62,127 nucleotides of DNA from Panacagrimonas sp. (lineage in GTDB: Bacteria > Pseudomonadota > Gammaproteobacteria > Nevskiales > Nevskiaceae), in NCBI RefSeq assembly GCF_020697055.1, contig NZ_JAJFBP010000027.1, positions 1-62,127 on the forward strand. Direction: 5' to 3'. Shown here piece by piece: positions 35,049 through 45,736 of the stretch. The notes below the pieces were generated by a model that saw only the letters and a program-made list of their open reading frames with translations, was not told the DNA's origin and ran no database searches. How positions within the stretch are numbered: position 1 is the stretch's first letter; each line of letters begins with the position of its first letter. A program made the translations under genes and the position numbers.

Positions 35049-35966
35049 TCACGCGCCGCCGTCCGCATGCATCGCCGCGTGCCACGGCCGACGCGTCTCC
35101 GCGGCCGGCACGCTCACATGCTCGGCGCCGAGGAAATCGCGGATCAGGTTCGCGGTGATCTGCGGTTGGGAGACGACGAACAGATGCCCTTCGTCGAGCA
35201 CCTCGAGCCGCGAGTTGGGGATCAGCTTGGCCAGGATGTGGCCGTTGATCGGCGGGCAGATCGGATCATCGGCGCCGGCGACGACCAGCGTCGGCTGGCG
35301 TAGCCGCCACACCCACAGCGCGCTGGTCCAGCCGGTGATCGCATTGAGCTGCAGCAGATACCCGGCACGACTGGGCTTGCGGATGCGCGACGCGTAATCG
35401 CGCGCCAGTTCCTTGTCCCATCGGAAGCGCCCACCGTAGAGCTGGCCGGCGTGCTCGACCATGTAACCGGGCTGCAGATAGCGTCGCGGGCTCAGCATCT
35501 TCCAGAACACCGACGGTGCGGCCGGCCAGGCGATCGGCGATCCGGCCATCGTCGCGCACAGCACCAGGCGACGGCAGCGGCTGGGTGCGGTGTGCGCGAA
35601 CTGCTGCGCCAGCGCGCCGCCCCAGGAGATCCCGATCACGTCGGCGCGCTCGTGGCCCATGCGGCGCAGCACGTGCACCGCAAGGCGCGCGACGTGTCGC
35701 ATGCGATAGGGATACGGCGGCAACGTCGAGCCGCCGATGCCCGGCAGATCGAAGCTGATCACCTCGACGTCGCCGAGCGCAGCGACGAACGGATCGAGCA
35801 ATTCGAAGTTGCCGCCGATGCCGTTGAACAGCAGGATCGGCGCCGGCCTGGTCGACCCCGGCCAGCGCGCCACGCGCAAGGTCATCGTGCCGATGCGGAT
35901 CTGCTCGAGCTGCAGCTTTCGCGGCGGCGGATGAAGTTCGGGCGAAGCGTCGGAGGGGTTGTTCAC
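35049..35966 (-). CDS. phaZ: Intracellular medium-chain PHA depolymerase (PhaZ-like)
   Basis: A 305-residue alpha/beta hydrolase very like the intracellular mcl-PHA depolymerase of Pseudomonas. Typical segments: PAPILLFNGIGGNFELLDPF, VISFDLPGIGGSTLPPYPYRM, nucleophile elbow VIGISWGGALAQQFAH (Ser), MLSPRRYLQPGYM, acid GADDPICPP and histidine DEGHLF. It releases hydroxyacids from storage granules. It follows phaC by 18 bases in the order phaC-phaZ known from mcl-PHA producers. Confidence 0.88.
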   Translation of the reverse strand: MNNPSDASPELHPPPRKLQLEQIRIGTMTLRVARWPGSTRPAPILLFNGIGGNFELLDPFVAALGDVEVISFDLPGIGGSTLPPYPYRMRHVARLAVHVLRRMGHERADVIGISWGGALAQQFAHTAPSRCRRLVLCATMAGSPIAWPAAPSVFWKMLSPRRYLQPGYMVEHAGQLYGGRFRWDKELARDYASRIRKPSRAGYLLQLNAITGWTSALWVWRLRQPTLVVAGADDPICPPINGHILAKLIPNSRLEVLDEGHLFVVSQPQITANLIRDFLGAEHVSVPAAETRRPWHAAMHADGGA

Positions 35967-35984
35967 TGGGGACGGGATCCTGCG

Positions 35985-37646
35985 TCAGGCGCGCACATAC
36001 TCGCCCGGCGCGGCGCCCATCGGCGGGTTTTTCGCGCTGCCCGGCGACTTCGGAGCAGCACGCTTCGCGCCCGAACGCTGGCTCGCCCACTTCACCCACA
36101 GCTCCCACCAGCTGCCCGTCGTCGACGTGGACTGCTCGAGCCACTCGTGCGGATCCTCGGGCAGCTTGGGGCCGGTCTGGTACGAGGCCTTGCCCTTGCC
36201 CGGCGGGCACACCAGCGTCTGGATGTGGCCGCTGTTGACCAGAACGAACGTCGATTCGCCGCCCAGCAGGTTCACCGACTTGTAGCAGCCGTCCCAGGGC
36301 GTGATGTGGTCGGTACGGCCGGCCACCACGAAGCTGTCGACATCGATGCGGCTCAGATCCACCGTTGCGTCCTCGACCTGGTAGGTCTCGCCGCGGCCGA
36401 GTTCGTTGTTGCGCACGAGCTCGCAGAAATCGTGATGCAGCGCCGCCGGCAGTCGCGTGGCATCGCTGTTCCAGTACAGCACGTCGAACGCGGCGGGCTT
36501 CTGGCCCATCAGGTAGTTGTTGACCCAGTAGTTCCACACCAGGTCGTTGGGCCGCAGCCACGCGAACATCTTGGCCATCTCGTGGCCATGGAGAACGCCT
36601 TCCTCCTTCGAGCGCTTCATCGACTTCTCCAGGCCCGAAGGCGTGAGGAAGTAGCCCATGTTGGTCTTCTCCATGCCCGCGACGTCGAGCAGCGTGACGT
36701 TGAGCGTGAGCGAGCCGACCGTGCCGAGCTTGCCCTGGTCGGCGTAGCGGCCCAGCGCGATCGACGACGTGAGGCCGCCGGCGCACAGACCCTTGAAGTT
36801 CGCCTTCGTGGCGCCGGTGATCTCCATCACCGCGTGATGCGCGTCCTCCAGCGCCTGCAGGTAGTGCTGCAGCGACAGGTAGGCGAGCTCTGGCCCCGGG
36901 TTGCGCCAGCTCACCATGAACACCTGGAAGCCCTGCTTCACCGCGTAGTTCACGAAGCTGTTGCCCGGCGACAGGTCGAGCACGTAGAACTTGTTGATCT
37001 GCGGCGGCACGACGATCAGCGGGATCTCGTAGACCTGCTCGCTCTGCGGCTTGTACTGCAGGATCTCCAACACCTCGTTGCGGAACACCACGTCGCCCGG
37101 TGTCGCGGCGACGTTCTTGCCGACCTCGAAGGCCGTGCGATCGACCATCGAGATCACGCCGCCGTTGTCGAGCTGGTCGGAGATGAAATGCTGCAGGCCG
37201 CGGAGAAGGTTCTTGCCCTTGGTCTCGCGCACGCGCTTGCGCACGACCGGATTGGTCAGCGGGTTGTTGCTGGGCGCCATCGCCTCGACCAGCATCGTCG
37301 CCAGGAATCGGGCCGCGGAGGCATCACGACCTTCGAGCTCGAGTTCCTCGACCAGTGCATAGGCCTCCTGGCTGGCGGCGAGATAGACCTGCACCAGCGC
37401 GCTGCTCAGCCGGCCCTCGCTCCAGGCGGCATCGTTGAAGCGCTTGTCGCCGGCGCCCGGCTTGACCTCGGAGCGGCCGCGCACCACGCGAAGAAACTCC
37501 TTGGCGAAGCCCGCGATGTGGCGGATCGGCAGCGCCGGATTGCGGCGCAGACGGCCCAGGATCCTCAGCGCCAGGCGCAGCAGTTCCGAACGCGAAGGCG
37601 GCGAGGGCAGGCGGGCCCGCGGCGGCAGGGCCTTGGTCTTGGCCAT
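35985..37646 (-). CDS. phaC: Polyhydroxyalkanoate synthase
   Basis: A 553-residue PHA polymerase with length and layout of the class I/II enzymes. The lipase-like box is NFKGLCAGGLTSS with nucleophile Cys288; the catalytic Asp is in VVAGRTDHITPW and His in LVNSGHIQTLV. VLDLSPGNSFVNYAVKQGFQVFMVSWRNP is a family signature. ATG at 37646 with GGAGAG upstream is preferred to the in-frame TTG one codon before. It joins hydroxyacyl-CoA units into polymer on granules. The gene lies between phaJ (34 bases upstream) and phaZ. Confidence 0.93.
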   Translation of the reverse strand: MAKTKALPPRARLPSPPSRSELLRLALRILGRLRRNPALPIRHIAGFAKEFLRVVRGRSEVKPGAGDKRFNDAAWSEGRLSSALVQVYLAASQEAYALVEELELEGRDASAARFLATMLVEAMAPSNNPLTNPVVRKRVRETKGKNLLRGLQHFISDQLDNGGVISMVDRTAFEVGKNVAATPGDVVFRNEVLEILQYKPQSEQVYEIPLIVVPPQINKFYVLDLSPGNSFVNYAVKQGFQVFMVSWRNPGPELAYLSLQHYLQALEDAHHAVMEITGATKANFKGLCAGGLTSSIALGRYADQGKLGTVGSLTLNVTLLDVAGMEKTNMGYFLTPSGLEKSMKRSKEEGVLHGHEMAKMFAWLRPNDLVWNYWVNNYLMGQKPAAFDVLYWNSDATRLPAALHHDFCELVRNNELGRGETYQVEDATVDLSRIDVDSFVVAGRTDHITPWDGCYKSVNLLGGESTFVLVNSGHIQTLVCPPGKGKASYQTGPKLPEDPHEWLEQSTSTTGSWWELWVKWASQRSGAKRAAPKSPGSAKNPPMGAAPGEYVRA

Positions 37647-37680
37647 CAAAATCTCTCCGAAAGGGTTTATCCGGCCGGCT

Positions 37681-38148
37681 TCAGGCGGTCTTGGGCACCA
37701 GCAGCACGAGCAGCTCGGCGATCAGCGCCGGCTTGCTCTCGTTCTCGATCTCGACGGTGTACTCCTGGGTCAGCAGCAGGCGACCCTTCTCCTTCGGCGT
37801 CGCGGCGATCAGCTTGATCCTGGCGCGCACGCGCGCACCCGACTTCACCGGCGCCAGGAAGCGGATCTTGTCGAAGCCGTAGTTGAGGATCGCGCCGGCG
37901 TCTGCGGGCGCGGCCGGCAGGTCGAACAGCCACATCGGCAGCAGCGACAGCGTCAGCATGCCGTGCGCGACGGGGCCACCGAACGGACTTTCGGCCTTCG
38001 CGCGGGCGACGTCGGTATGGATCCACTGCTGGTCGCCGGTGCAATCGGCAAAGGCCTGGATCCGCGACTGGTCGAGCGCGACCCATCCGGTCGTGCCCAG
38101 TTCCTGGCCGACCTTTTCGGCGATCGTCTGCATGCTAAGTCCGGACAT
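37681..38148 (-). CDS. phaJ: MaoC-like (R)-specific enoyl-CoA hydratase (PhaJ-like)
   Basis: A 155-residue hot-dog-fold hydratase. The hydratase-2 motif is present as CTGDQQWIHTDVARAKAESPFGGPVAHGML, with the catalytic Asp and His. Such enzymes turn trans-2-enoyl-CoA from beta-oxidation into (R)-3-hydroxyacyl-CoA for PhaC, consistent with the gene being first in the PHA cluster. The ATG at 38148 has CAGGAG nearby upstream; an internal ATG at 38133 is also possible. It is divergent from the reductase gene that carries operator site D. Confidence 0.86.
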   Translation of the reverse strand: MSGLSMQTIAEKVGQELGTTGWVALDQSRIQAFADCTGDQQWIHTDVARAKAESPFGGPVAHGMLTLSLLPMWLFDLPAAPADAGAILNYGFDKIRFLAPVKSGARVRARIKLIAATPKEKGRLLLTQEYTVEIENESKPALIAELLVLLVPKTA

Positions 38149-38262
38149 CGGTGGCTCTCCTGCGGATGGGCGCACGTTTCAGGCTAGCAACGGCCGTCCG
38201 AGTTTACCCCTGCCCGTCCGGGTAGGCCGCGCGCGGCCTGCCAACGCGTTGGCCCTGGGTGA

Positions 38263-38305
38263 CAGATACCGCCGCGGCATCGCGCGGTACAGGCAAAGGT
38301 ATTGG
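38263..38305 (+). promoter_or_regulatory. LysR-type composite operator, site D (oxygenase reductase gene)
   Basis: CAGATAC-N7-GCATCGC (38263-38283), 11 bases, then AAAGGTATTGG (38295-38305). The palindrome has three mismatches to the consensus GCGATAC-N7-GTATCGC but the spacing is exact. TTGGAG and CTAGCG, 17 bases apart, could be the -35 and -10 elements. The reductase start codon is 65 bases downstream. Confidence 0.75.
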
Positions 38306-38369
38306 AGCGCAGGCGCGTGGAGCGCTAGCGTTCCCGCACTCGAACGGACGATGGATAGGAGACCGAAGC

Positions 38370-39329
38370 ATGGCGGGTGCGGATCGGATCACGCTCAACG
38401 TCAGCGGCGCGCGCTGCGAGGCGCGCGATGTGCTGTGGCTGGAGCTGCGCGATCCGCAGGGGCGCCAGCTTCCCGCCTTCACCGCGGGCGCGCATCTGGA
38501 AATCCACCTGGCCAACGGCCTGGTGCGCCACTACTCGCTGTGCAACGACCCGGTCGAGCGCGACCGCTACTGCCTGGGCGTGGGCCTGGCCCGTGACGGC
38601 CGCGGCGGATCGAAGTACGTACACGAGCAGCTGCGCGTCGGGGCTTCGCTGTCGGTCAGCGCGCCGCGCAACAACTTTCCGCTGGAACTGGCGGCGCAGG
38701 AGTCGGTGTTCATTGCCGGCGGGATCGGCATCACGCCGATCATGGCGATGATCCGCGCCTGCATCGCGGCGAATCGTCGGTGGCGCCTGTTCTACTGCGC
38801 GCGCAACCGGCAGCGCTGCGCGTTCTACGAAGATCTGGTCGCGCTGGCGCCCGATCGCTGCCATTTTCATTTCGACGACGAGCACGACGGCCGCTGGTTC
38901 GATGCCGCGGCGGTGCTGCAGGGCATTTCGCACGACGCGCATCTGTACACCTGCGGGCCGGCGCCGTTGATGAAGGCGGTGGAAGCCGCCGCGGCGGATC
39001 GTCCGCCCGATCGCGTGCACTTCGAATGGTTCACCGCCGCCGAGGTCGACACCGCCACCGACCAGCCTTTCACGGTGATCCTGCGCAACTCCGGTACGCA
39101 GTACGAGGTGCCGCCCGGGCGCAGCATCCTCGAAGTGCTCGAGGACCACGATGCCGGTGTGCCCTATTCGTGCCGCGAAGGCCTGTGCGCGACCTGTCGC
39201 ACCACGGTGCTCGCCGGTGAGGTCGATCACCGCGACAAGGTGCTCAGTGCCGTCGAGAAGGCCACGAACAAGGAAATGATGATCTGCGTGTCGCGCGCGA
39301 AGACGGCCGTGCTGGAGCTCGAGCTGTAG
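38370..39329 (+). CDS. Rieske-oxygenase reductase (VanB/phthalate dioxygenase reductase type)
   Basis: A 319-residue electron-transfer flavoprotein. Order of domains: FMN-binding barrel (RHYSLCNDPVERDRY), NAD-binding domain (FIAGGIGITPIMAMIR, LYTCGPAPLMKAV), then a C-terminal plant-type ferredoxin domain with CREGLCATCRTTVLAG and a fourth Cys in MMICVSRA. This layout is the class IA reductase that serves VanA-like oxygenases. It stands alone, far from any oxygenase gene, but shares the LysR operator with the units holding all three Rieske oxygenases, so it may serve all of them. The ATG at 38370 has AGGAG upstream. Confidence 0.92.
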   Translation: MAGADRITLNVSGARCEARDVLWLELRDPQGRQLPAFTAGAHLEIHLANGLVRHYSLCNDPVERDRYCLGVGLARDGRGGSKYVHEQLRVGASLSVSAPRNNFPLELAAQESVFIAGGIGITPIMAMIRACIAANRRWRLFYCARNRQRCAFYEDLVALAPDRCHFHFDDEHDGRWFDAAAVLQGISHDAHLYTCGPAPLMKAVEAAAADRPPDRVHFEWFTAAEVDTATDQPFTVILRNSGTQYEVPPGRSILEVLEDHDAGVPYSCREGLCATCRTTVLAGEVDHRDKVLSAVEKATNKEMMICVSRAKTAVLELEL

Positions 39330-39350
39330 CCCGCCGCAGTCGACATCCCA

Positions 39351-39381
39351 CGGCGGGATGCGCTTCGCTTTCCCGCCCTAC
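39351..39381. repeat. REP-like hairpin of a second type
   Basis: CGGCGGGATGCGCTTCGCTT followed by TCCCGCCCTAC: GGCGGGA and TCCCGCC pair around a 12-base centre that can itself fold. The sequence differs from the GTAGCCCGGG family. It lies just after the reductase gene. Confidence 0.6.
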
Positions 39382-39478
39382 CATCACCGGCAGATGCCGA
39401 ATTCCCGTCGAACCGGCGCCCGGCGCGCTGGTCCGCATGTTGCACCGCCCCTTCGCTGCGACCTTGGAGGGGGCCGTG

Positions 39479-40774
39479 ATGGGGTACCGCGACGCCATTG
39501 TGCTGTCCACCGGCCTGCTGGCCGGCGCGACCCGGCCCGAACGCCGCGGCGACGTCCGGGCCGATGCCGGATCCTCGTCGGCGCGCGGCTCGGGCGCGAA
39601 CGACCGCTTCTCCTACGATGACCTGCGCGGCCTCGAGCGCGATTTCGAGCGATCGCTGCGCCACCTGCGTTTCGATCCGGCAACCGAAGGCCTCTATCGC
39701 GACTGGAACCGGGCGCGCTTCAGGGCCTCTCGCGGCGGCCTGTTCGCGGTGCTGGCCGCGCTGTTCTTCATGGCGCCGCTCTACCTCTCGGCGCTGTTCG
39801 ATCTCTCCGATTCGCTGCATGACCTGTTCGTCACGCTCGATGTCCTGGTGGTCGGCCCGATCCTGGTGTGCGCCGCGGTCGCCACATGGGCCCACCGCGT
39901 GCAGGCGCTGACCCAGGCGCTGCAGACCGCCGCGATCCTCGCAATGCTGTCGGTGACCTTGCTCGCGCATGTGGCCACCGTGCACGGCGATCCGTCGCTG
40001 TCCAAGCAGCTGCTGGCTTTCGAGCTGATCGCCACCGCGTATTTCGGCGGCTTCAGCTGGACCCGCATCGTGGCGGCCTCGTCGCTGTTCCTGTCTCTGC
40101 AGGTCGTGGTCGATCTGCAGGTCGGCGGCCACTGGCAGCTGTGGCCGAGCACGCTGTTCGCCGCGGGGTGCGCCGGCGCGATCTCGGTGCTGGGCGCCTA
40201 CAACCAGGAGCGCATCGCGCGCGTGTCCTGGATCCGGAGAAAGATGACCGAGGTGCTGCTGCGCACCGACGTGCTCACCGGGCTGACCAGCCGTTTCGAA
40301 TTCGACCGCACGTTCGCGCGGATCCTGCGCCAGGCGCGTCGCGATCAGAAGCTCGTCGGCGTGCTGCTGCTCGACGTCGATCATTTCAAGCGCATCAACG
40401 ACACGCAGGGCCATCTGGTCGGCGACCAGGTGCTCGGCGAGGTCGGACGCGCGGTGCGTCGTTCCGCCGGACGGCGTGCGCTGGACCTGCAGGCGCGATT
40501 CGGCGGCGAGGAGATGGTGGTGGTCTGGTACGACGCCGATCCCGATCAGCTGCCGCGGATGGCCGAGCGCGTGCTCGACGCGGTGCGCGGGATCGAGCTG
40601 ACCTGCGTGCAGACGCGCGACCGGTTGCCGGTGACCGTCAGCGGCGGACTCACCTGGATGATCCCGTGCGAGCACGCCGCGCCCGAAGCGGTGCTGCGCC
40701 ACGCCGACGCGCTGATGTACCGGGCCAAGCACGGTGGGCGCAATCGCACGATCAGCGCGGCGTTCGGCGCGTGA
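39479..40774 (+). CDS. Membrane-bound diguanylate cyclase (GGDEF)
   Basis: A 431-residue protein with a soluble N-terminal region, five or six membrane helices (residues about 90-240) and a C-terminal GGDEF domain. The domain shows LRTDVLTGLTSRFEFDRTF, LLLDVDHFKRINDTQGHLVGDQVL and the active-site loop ARFGGEEMVVVW, i.e. GGEEM instead of GGEEF/GGDEF. An RxxD inhibitory site (RALD) sits five residues before it. It probably makes cyclic di-GMP with product inhibition. ATG at 39479 follows GGAGGGGG; it is preferred over an upstream ATG. Confidence 0.87.
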   Translation: MGYRDAIVLSTGLLAGATRPERRGDVRADAGSSSARGSGANDRFSYDDLRGLERDFERSLRHLRFDPATEGLYRDWNRARFRASRGGLFAVLAALFFMAPLYLSALFDLSDSLHDLFVTLDVLVVGPILVCAAVATWAHRVQALTQALQTAAILAMLSVTLLAHVATVHGDPSLSKQLLAFELIATAYFGGFSWTRIVAASSLFLSLQVVVDLQVGGHWQLWPSTLFAAGCAGAISVLGAYNQERIARVSWIRRKMTEVLLRTDVLTGLTSRFEFDRTFARILRQARRDQKLVGVLLLDVDHFKRINDTQGHLVGDQVLGEVGRAVRRSAGRRALDLQARFGGEEMVVVWYDADPDQLPRMAERVLDAVRGIELTCVQTRDRLPVTVSGGLTWMIPCEHAAPEAVLRHADALMYRAKHGGRNRTISAAFGA

Positions 40775-40796
40775 GTCGGCAGGTCGGGCAAACGAC

Positions 40797-41669
40797 TCAG
40801 CCGCCGCGGTAGCGCACCGCCAGCGGACGGCGCTGCTCGTCGAGTTCGAACACCACGTCGGCATGTGACGGCAGCGCGTGCAGCGCGTGCCGCGTCAGCC
40901 GTTCGTAGTGCGCGATGAAGCGCTGCAGGGCGGCCGCGTCCATCACGTGATCGGCGCGCGGCGCGGCCGCGGCGTTGCCGGCCTCCTGCTGCAGGCGCCA
41001 GCGATGTACCACCGCGAAGTCCGGTGCCTGCAGGAACACCAGGCGATCCAGCGAACCGAACAGGCGCGCGTAGGGACCCGCGAGCTGGGCGTTGACGTAT
41101 CGGCGCCAGCGGCCGTCGCGGTCCTCCTCGGCCTCGAGCCGGTTGATCGGATCGAGCAGCTCCGCTTCGGCCTGCGGCGGTGTGCCGACGCACCAGCCCT
41201 CGAACAGCACCACGTCGACCGGCCCGGTCACGAGCACGCCGCGGTCCGCCGGGGCGCGGTCGTCCTGTGCCTTGACGAAGTGCGGCAGTCGCAGCGTGTG
41301 ACCGGCGCGCAGATGGCGCAGGCGCTCCAGCGTCGCGGACATCAGTTCGACGTCGTGCGTGCCGGGCACGCCGCGCGTGATCAGCAGCGGATGCACCGCG
41401 TCCGCGAGCGCCGAGCGCTGCGCGCGGGTGGCGTAGAAGTCGTCGATCGCCAGCACCACCGCCGCGCAGGCGTGGTCTTTTCCGAGCGCGTGCCGCAGGC
41501 GCCCGGCGAGCGTACTCTTGCCGCTCCCCTGCGCCCCGTTGATGCCGACGATCCGTGTTTCGCCGGATCGGGTCCGCGCCGCGATCCAGCGGGCGAGCCC
41601 TTCGACGTCGCGCGAGGCGACGGGGCCAGGCAGCGCGCCGTGCGCGTCATCGTCGGGTACGAGCGTCAT
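40797..41669 (-). CDS. P-loop kinase, D-glycerate 3-kinase-like
   Basis: A 290-residue kinase of the uridine kinase/phosphoribulokinase-like fold. Walker A is IVGINGAQGSGKSTLAGRL; LAIDDFYATRAQR follows, as in D-glycerate 3-kinases; HPLLITRGVPGTHDVELM and VVLFEGWCVGTPPQ complete the pattern. It would phosphorylate glycerate to 3-phosphoglycerate. It is convergent with the diguanylate cyclase (22-base gap) and divergent from katG. Substrate by family resemblance only. Confidence 0.78.
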   Translation of the reverse strand: MTLVPDDDAHGALPGPVASRDVEGLARWIAARTRSGETRIVGINGAQGSGKSTLAGRLRHALGKDHACAAVVLAIDDFYATRAQRSALADAVHPLLITRGVPGTHDVELMSATLERLRHLRAGHTLRLPHFVKAQDDRAPADRGVLVTGPVDVVLFEGWCVGTPPQAEAELLDPINRLEAEEDRDGRWRRYVNAQLAGPYARLFGSLDRLVFLQAPDFAVVHRWRLQQEAGNAAAAPRADHVMDAAALQRFIAHYERLTRHALHALPSHADVVFELDEQRRPLAVRYRGG

Positions 41670-41693
41670 AGGCAGAATCCATGTACGGCTTGA

Positions 41694-43985
<2,292 letters not shown>

Positions 43986-44007
43986 CGCTGGAGCGGTAAG
44001 CCGACGG

Positions 44008-44043
44008 TCGGGCCGGTCCGCGAGGGCCGGCCCGATTTTTTTT
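44008..44043 (+). terminator. Rho-independent terminator of katG
   Basis: TCGGGCCGG and CCGGCCCGA form a nine-pair stem with a ten-base loop, followed by eight T. It ends 58 bases after the katG stop codon. Confidence 0.93.
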
Positions 44044-44060
44044 GGGCGGGTCGTACATCG

Positions 44061-44117
44061 TGGCTCGTTGCCCGGGGACTCCGATCCGGGCGCGTTCCCG
44101 GGCTTCGCCCAGGCTAC
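44061..44117. repeat. REP pair directly upstream of the RAYT gene
   Basis: A degraded left copy (GTTGCCCGGGGAC) and a better right copy (TTCCCGGGCTTCGCCCAGGC, ending TAC) lie 48 bases before the transposase start. RAYT genes are typically flanked by the REPs they act on. Confidence 0.65.
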
Positions 44118-44164
44118 GGTTTTGCACGCTGTGCGTGACGTCGTGGCGGGCCTAGCGTTGGGCC

Positions 44165-44704
44165 ATGGTCGCCTACCGTCGCAGCCGCATTCCCAGTGCG
44201 CCGTACTTCCTCACCGTCGTGTTGCGCGATCGCGGCTCAAGGCTGCTACTGGATCACCTCGACCAGTTGCGCGGGGCGTTTCGCTGCGCTGCAACCGCAC
44301 ATCCGTTCCAGCTGGACGCGGTCGTGATCCTGCCGGACCACTTCCATCTGCTCTGCACGCTGCCCGACGGCGACGCGGATTTTTCCGCGCGCGTACAGAT
44401 GCTCAAGCGCCGATTCACTTTCGGCCTCGTGCGCGGCGGCGTGAAGGTCCGCATGAACGAGCGGGGCGAAGCCGACGTCTGGCAGCACCGCTTCCGGGAA
44501 CACACGATCCGCGACGACGACGACTTCGCGCGACACGTGGCCTACATCCACTTCAATCCGGTGAAGCACGGGCTCGTCGGCGCCGTTCGCGATTGGCCGC
44601 ACTCGTCGTTTCACCGATATGTGCGGCAAGGACTCGTGCAGGAGGATTGGGGTGGCGGCGGCGAGCCGCTGCGCGCCGAACCGGCAACGCCGGTCGCGGA
44701 GTAG
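44165..44704 (+). CDS. REP-associated tyrosine transposase (RAYT)
   Basis: A 179-residue Y1 HUH-type enzyme. The HUH motif is VVILPDHFHLL (H59, H61); the catalytic Tyr127 lies in HVAYIHFNPVKHGLV, and the preceding VWQHRFREHTIRDDDDF is characteristic of TnpA-REP proteins. Such enzymes cut and join single-stranded REP hairpins. It is a single-copy, domesticated-looking gene without a TnpB partner or IS ends. At least nine REPs of one family occur in this window, one just upstream (44061-44117) and one further on past the DapA-like gene (45737-45803). ATG at 44165. Confidence 0.93.
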   Translation: MVAYRRSRIPSAPYFLTVVLRDRGSRLLLDHLDQLRGAFRCAATAHPFQLDAVVILPDHFHLLCTLPDGDADFSARVQMLKRRFTFGLVRGGVKVRMNERGEADVWQHRFREHTIRDDDDFARHVAYIHFNPVKHGLVGAVRDWPHSSFHRYVRQGLVQEDWGGGGEPLRAEPATPVAE

Positions 44705-44719
44705 GTGCGATCCGCGCGA

Positions 44720-45589
44720 TCAGCCGAGAATCTGCGCCGCGCGCATCGCCCTGCGCAGATCGGCGTAGTCGCCCGTGCGCAGCGAGCGTGAAGGATGCTC
44801 CGGAAGCCGCCCGAGTTCGGACAGCGCCCAACGCACCGCGGGTCCTCCCGCGTCACCCAGCAACATCGGGTACAGCGGCCGCAAGGACATGTCGATCGAT
44901 TCGGCGCCGGCGATGTCACCCGCGCGGGCGGCCGCGATCATCCGGCTGACCGGTCCCGGCGCGATGTTGGCGGTGACCGAAACCGCGCCGCTGAAGCCGT
45001 CGAGCACGAGCCGGCAGGCGAGCTCGTCGATGCCGACGAGCAACTGAAAATCGGGGGAGCGTTGGATCCCGAGCAGTTCGCGCGCGCGCGATGCATCGGC
45101 CGAACATTCGACGAACCCGGCGATGCCCTGCATGCGGCCCAGACCGGCCACACCGGCCGCGGCCGGAGGTGACGGCCGATCGAAGCGGTTGCGCACGAAC
45201 AAGGGCAGCGCCGCGTCTTCGGCGATCCGCTCGACATGCCGCAGCAGGTCGGCCTGGGTCAGGTCGACGGTCGACGGCACCGTGAGGAGCAGGGCCGATA
45301 CGCCGACGTCGGCGGCGATCTCGGCGATCTCCAGCGCAGCCGCGACGTCCGGCGTCCCGATGTCCGCGAGGATCGCGAGCCGATCCTCGGCCTGCCAGAC
45401 CGCGCGCCGGAGCAACTCGGCCCGCGTTTCGGGATCGAGGTCGACGGCGCCCGATGACGCGGTCCCGACGATCAGGGCGGCACTACCTTCGGTGGCGTGC
45501 CAGTCGACCAGACCTTCCAGTGCGGCGTAATCGGGCGCGCGGTCCGCCGCGAGCGGCGTGACCAGTTCGACGAAGGATCCCGTGATCAT
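44720..45589 (-). CDS. DapA/DHDPS-superfamily protein lacking the Schiff-base lysine
   Basis: A 289-residue (beta/alpha)8 protein of the dihydrodipicolinate synthase/N-acetylneuraminate lyase type (GSFVELVTPLAADRAPDYAALEGLVDWHATEGSAALIVGTASSG). Where active members have GIKE with the Schiff-base Lys, this one has IAGFVECSAD, i.e. Val160. The YNxPxxT tyrosine motif is replaced by VRNRFDRPS, and the GTTGE loop by GTASSG. It should therefore not work as an aldolase by the known mechanism. Possible roles are regulatory or structural, or a new reaction. It is convergent with the RAYT. A true lysine-pathway dapA is unlikely. Confidence 0.75.
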   Translation of the reverse strand: MITGSFVELVTPLAADRAPDYAALEGLVDWHATEGSAALIVGTASSGAVDLDPETRAELLRRAVWQAEDRLAILADIGTPDVAAALEIAEIAADVGVSALLLTVPSTVDLTQADLLRHVERIAEDAALPLFVRNRFDRPSPPAAAGVAGLGRMQGIAGFVECSADASRARELLGIQRSPDFQLLVGIDELACRLVLDGFSGAVSVTANIAPGPVSRMIAAARAGDIAGAESIDMSLRPLYPMLLGDAGGPAVRWALSELGRLPEHPSRSLRTGDYADLRRAMRAAQILG

Positions 45590-45736
45590 GCGAGCGGCAT
45601 GGATGGCCAGTGCAGCGGCGAGTATAGCCACGCGCCGGATGGCGGCCGCCACGATCCACGTGCGATCGGACGCTGCCGGGGAACAGCGGCTCACCGCAGT
45701 AGTGTGCCTCGGGCTTTCTCACGCGACGCGCGACGC

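Noticed and set aside
35451..37817. 788-codon open frame opposite phaZ and phaC
   Set aside because: Same reason: antisense to two enzymes with complete catalytic motifs, composition unlike a protein.
44165..44704. IS200/IS605-type insertion sequence
   Set aside because: There is no TnpB gene and no IS end structure. The C-terminal YIHFNPVKHGLV motif and surrounding REPs fit a RAYT.
44720..45589. dapA, lysine biosynthesis gene
   Set aside because: The Schiff-base lysine, the catalytic tyrosine motif and the GTTGE loop are all replaced.
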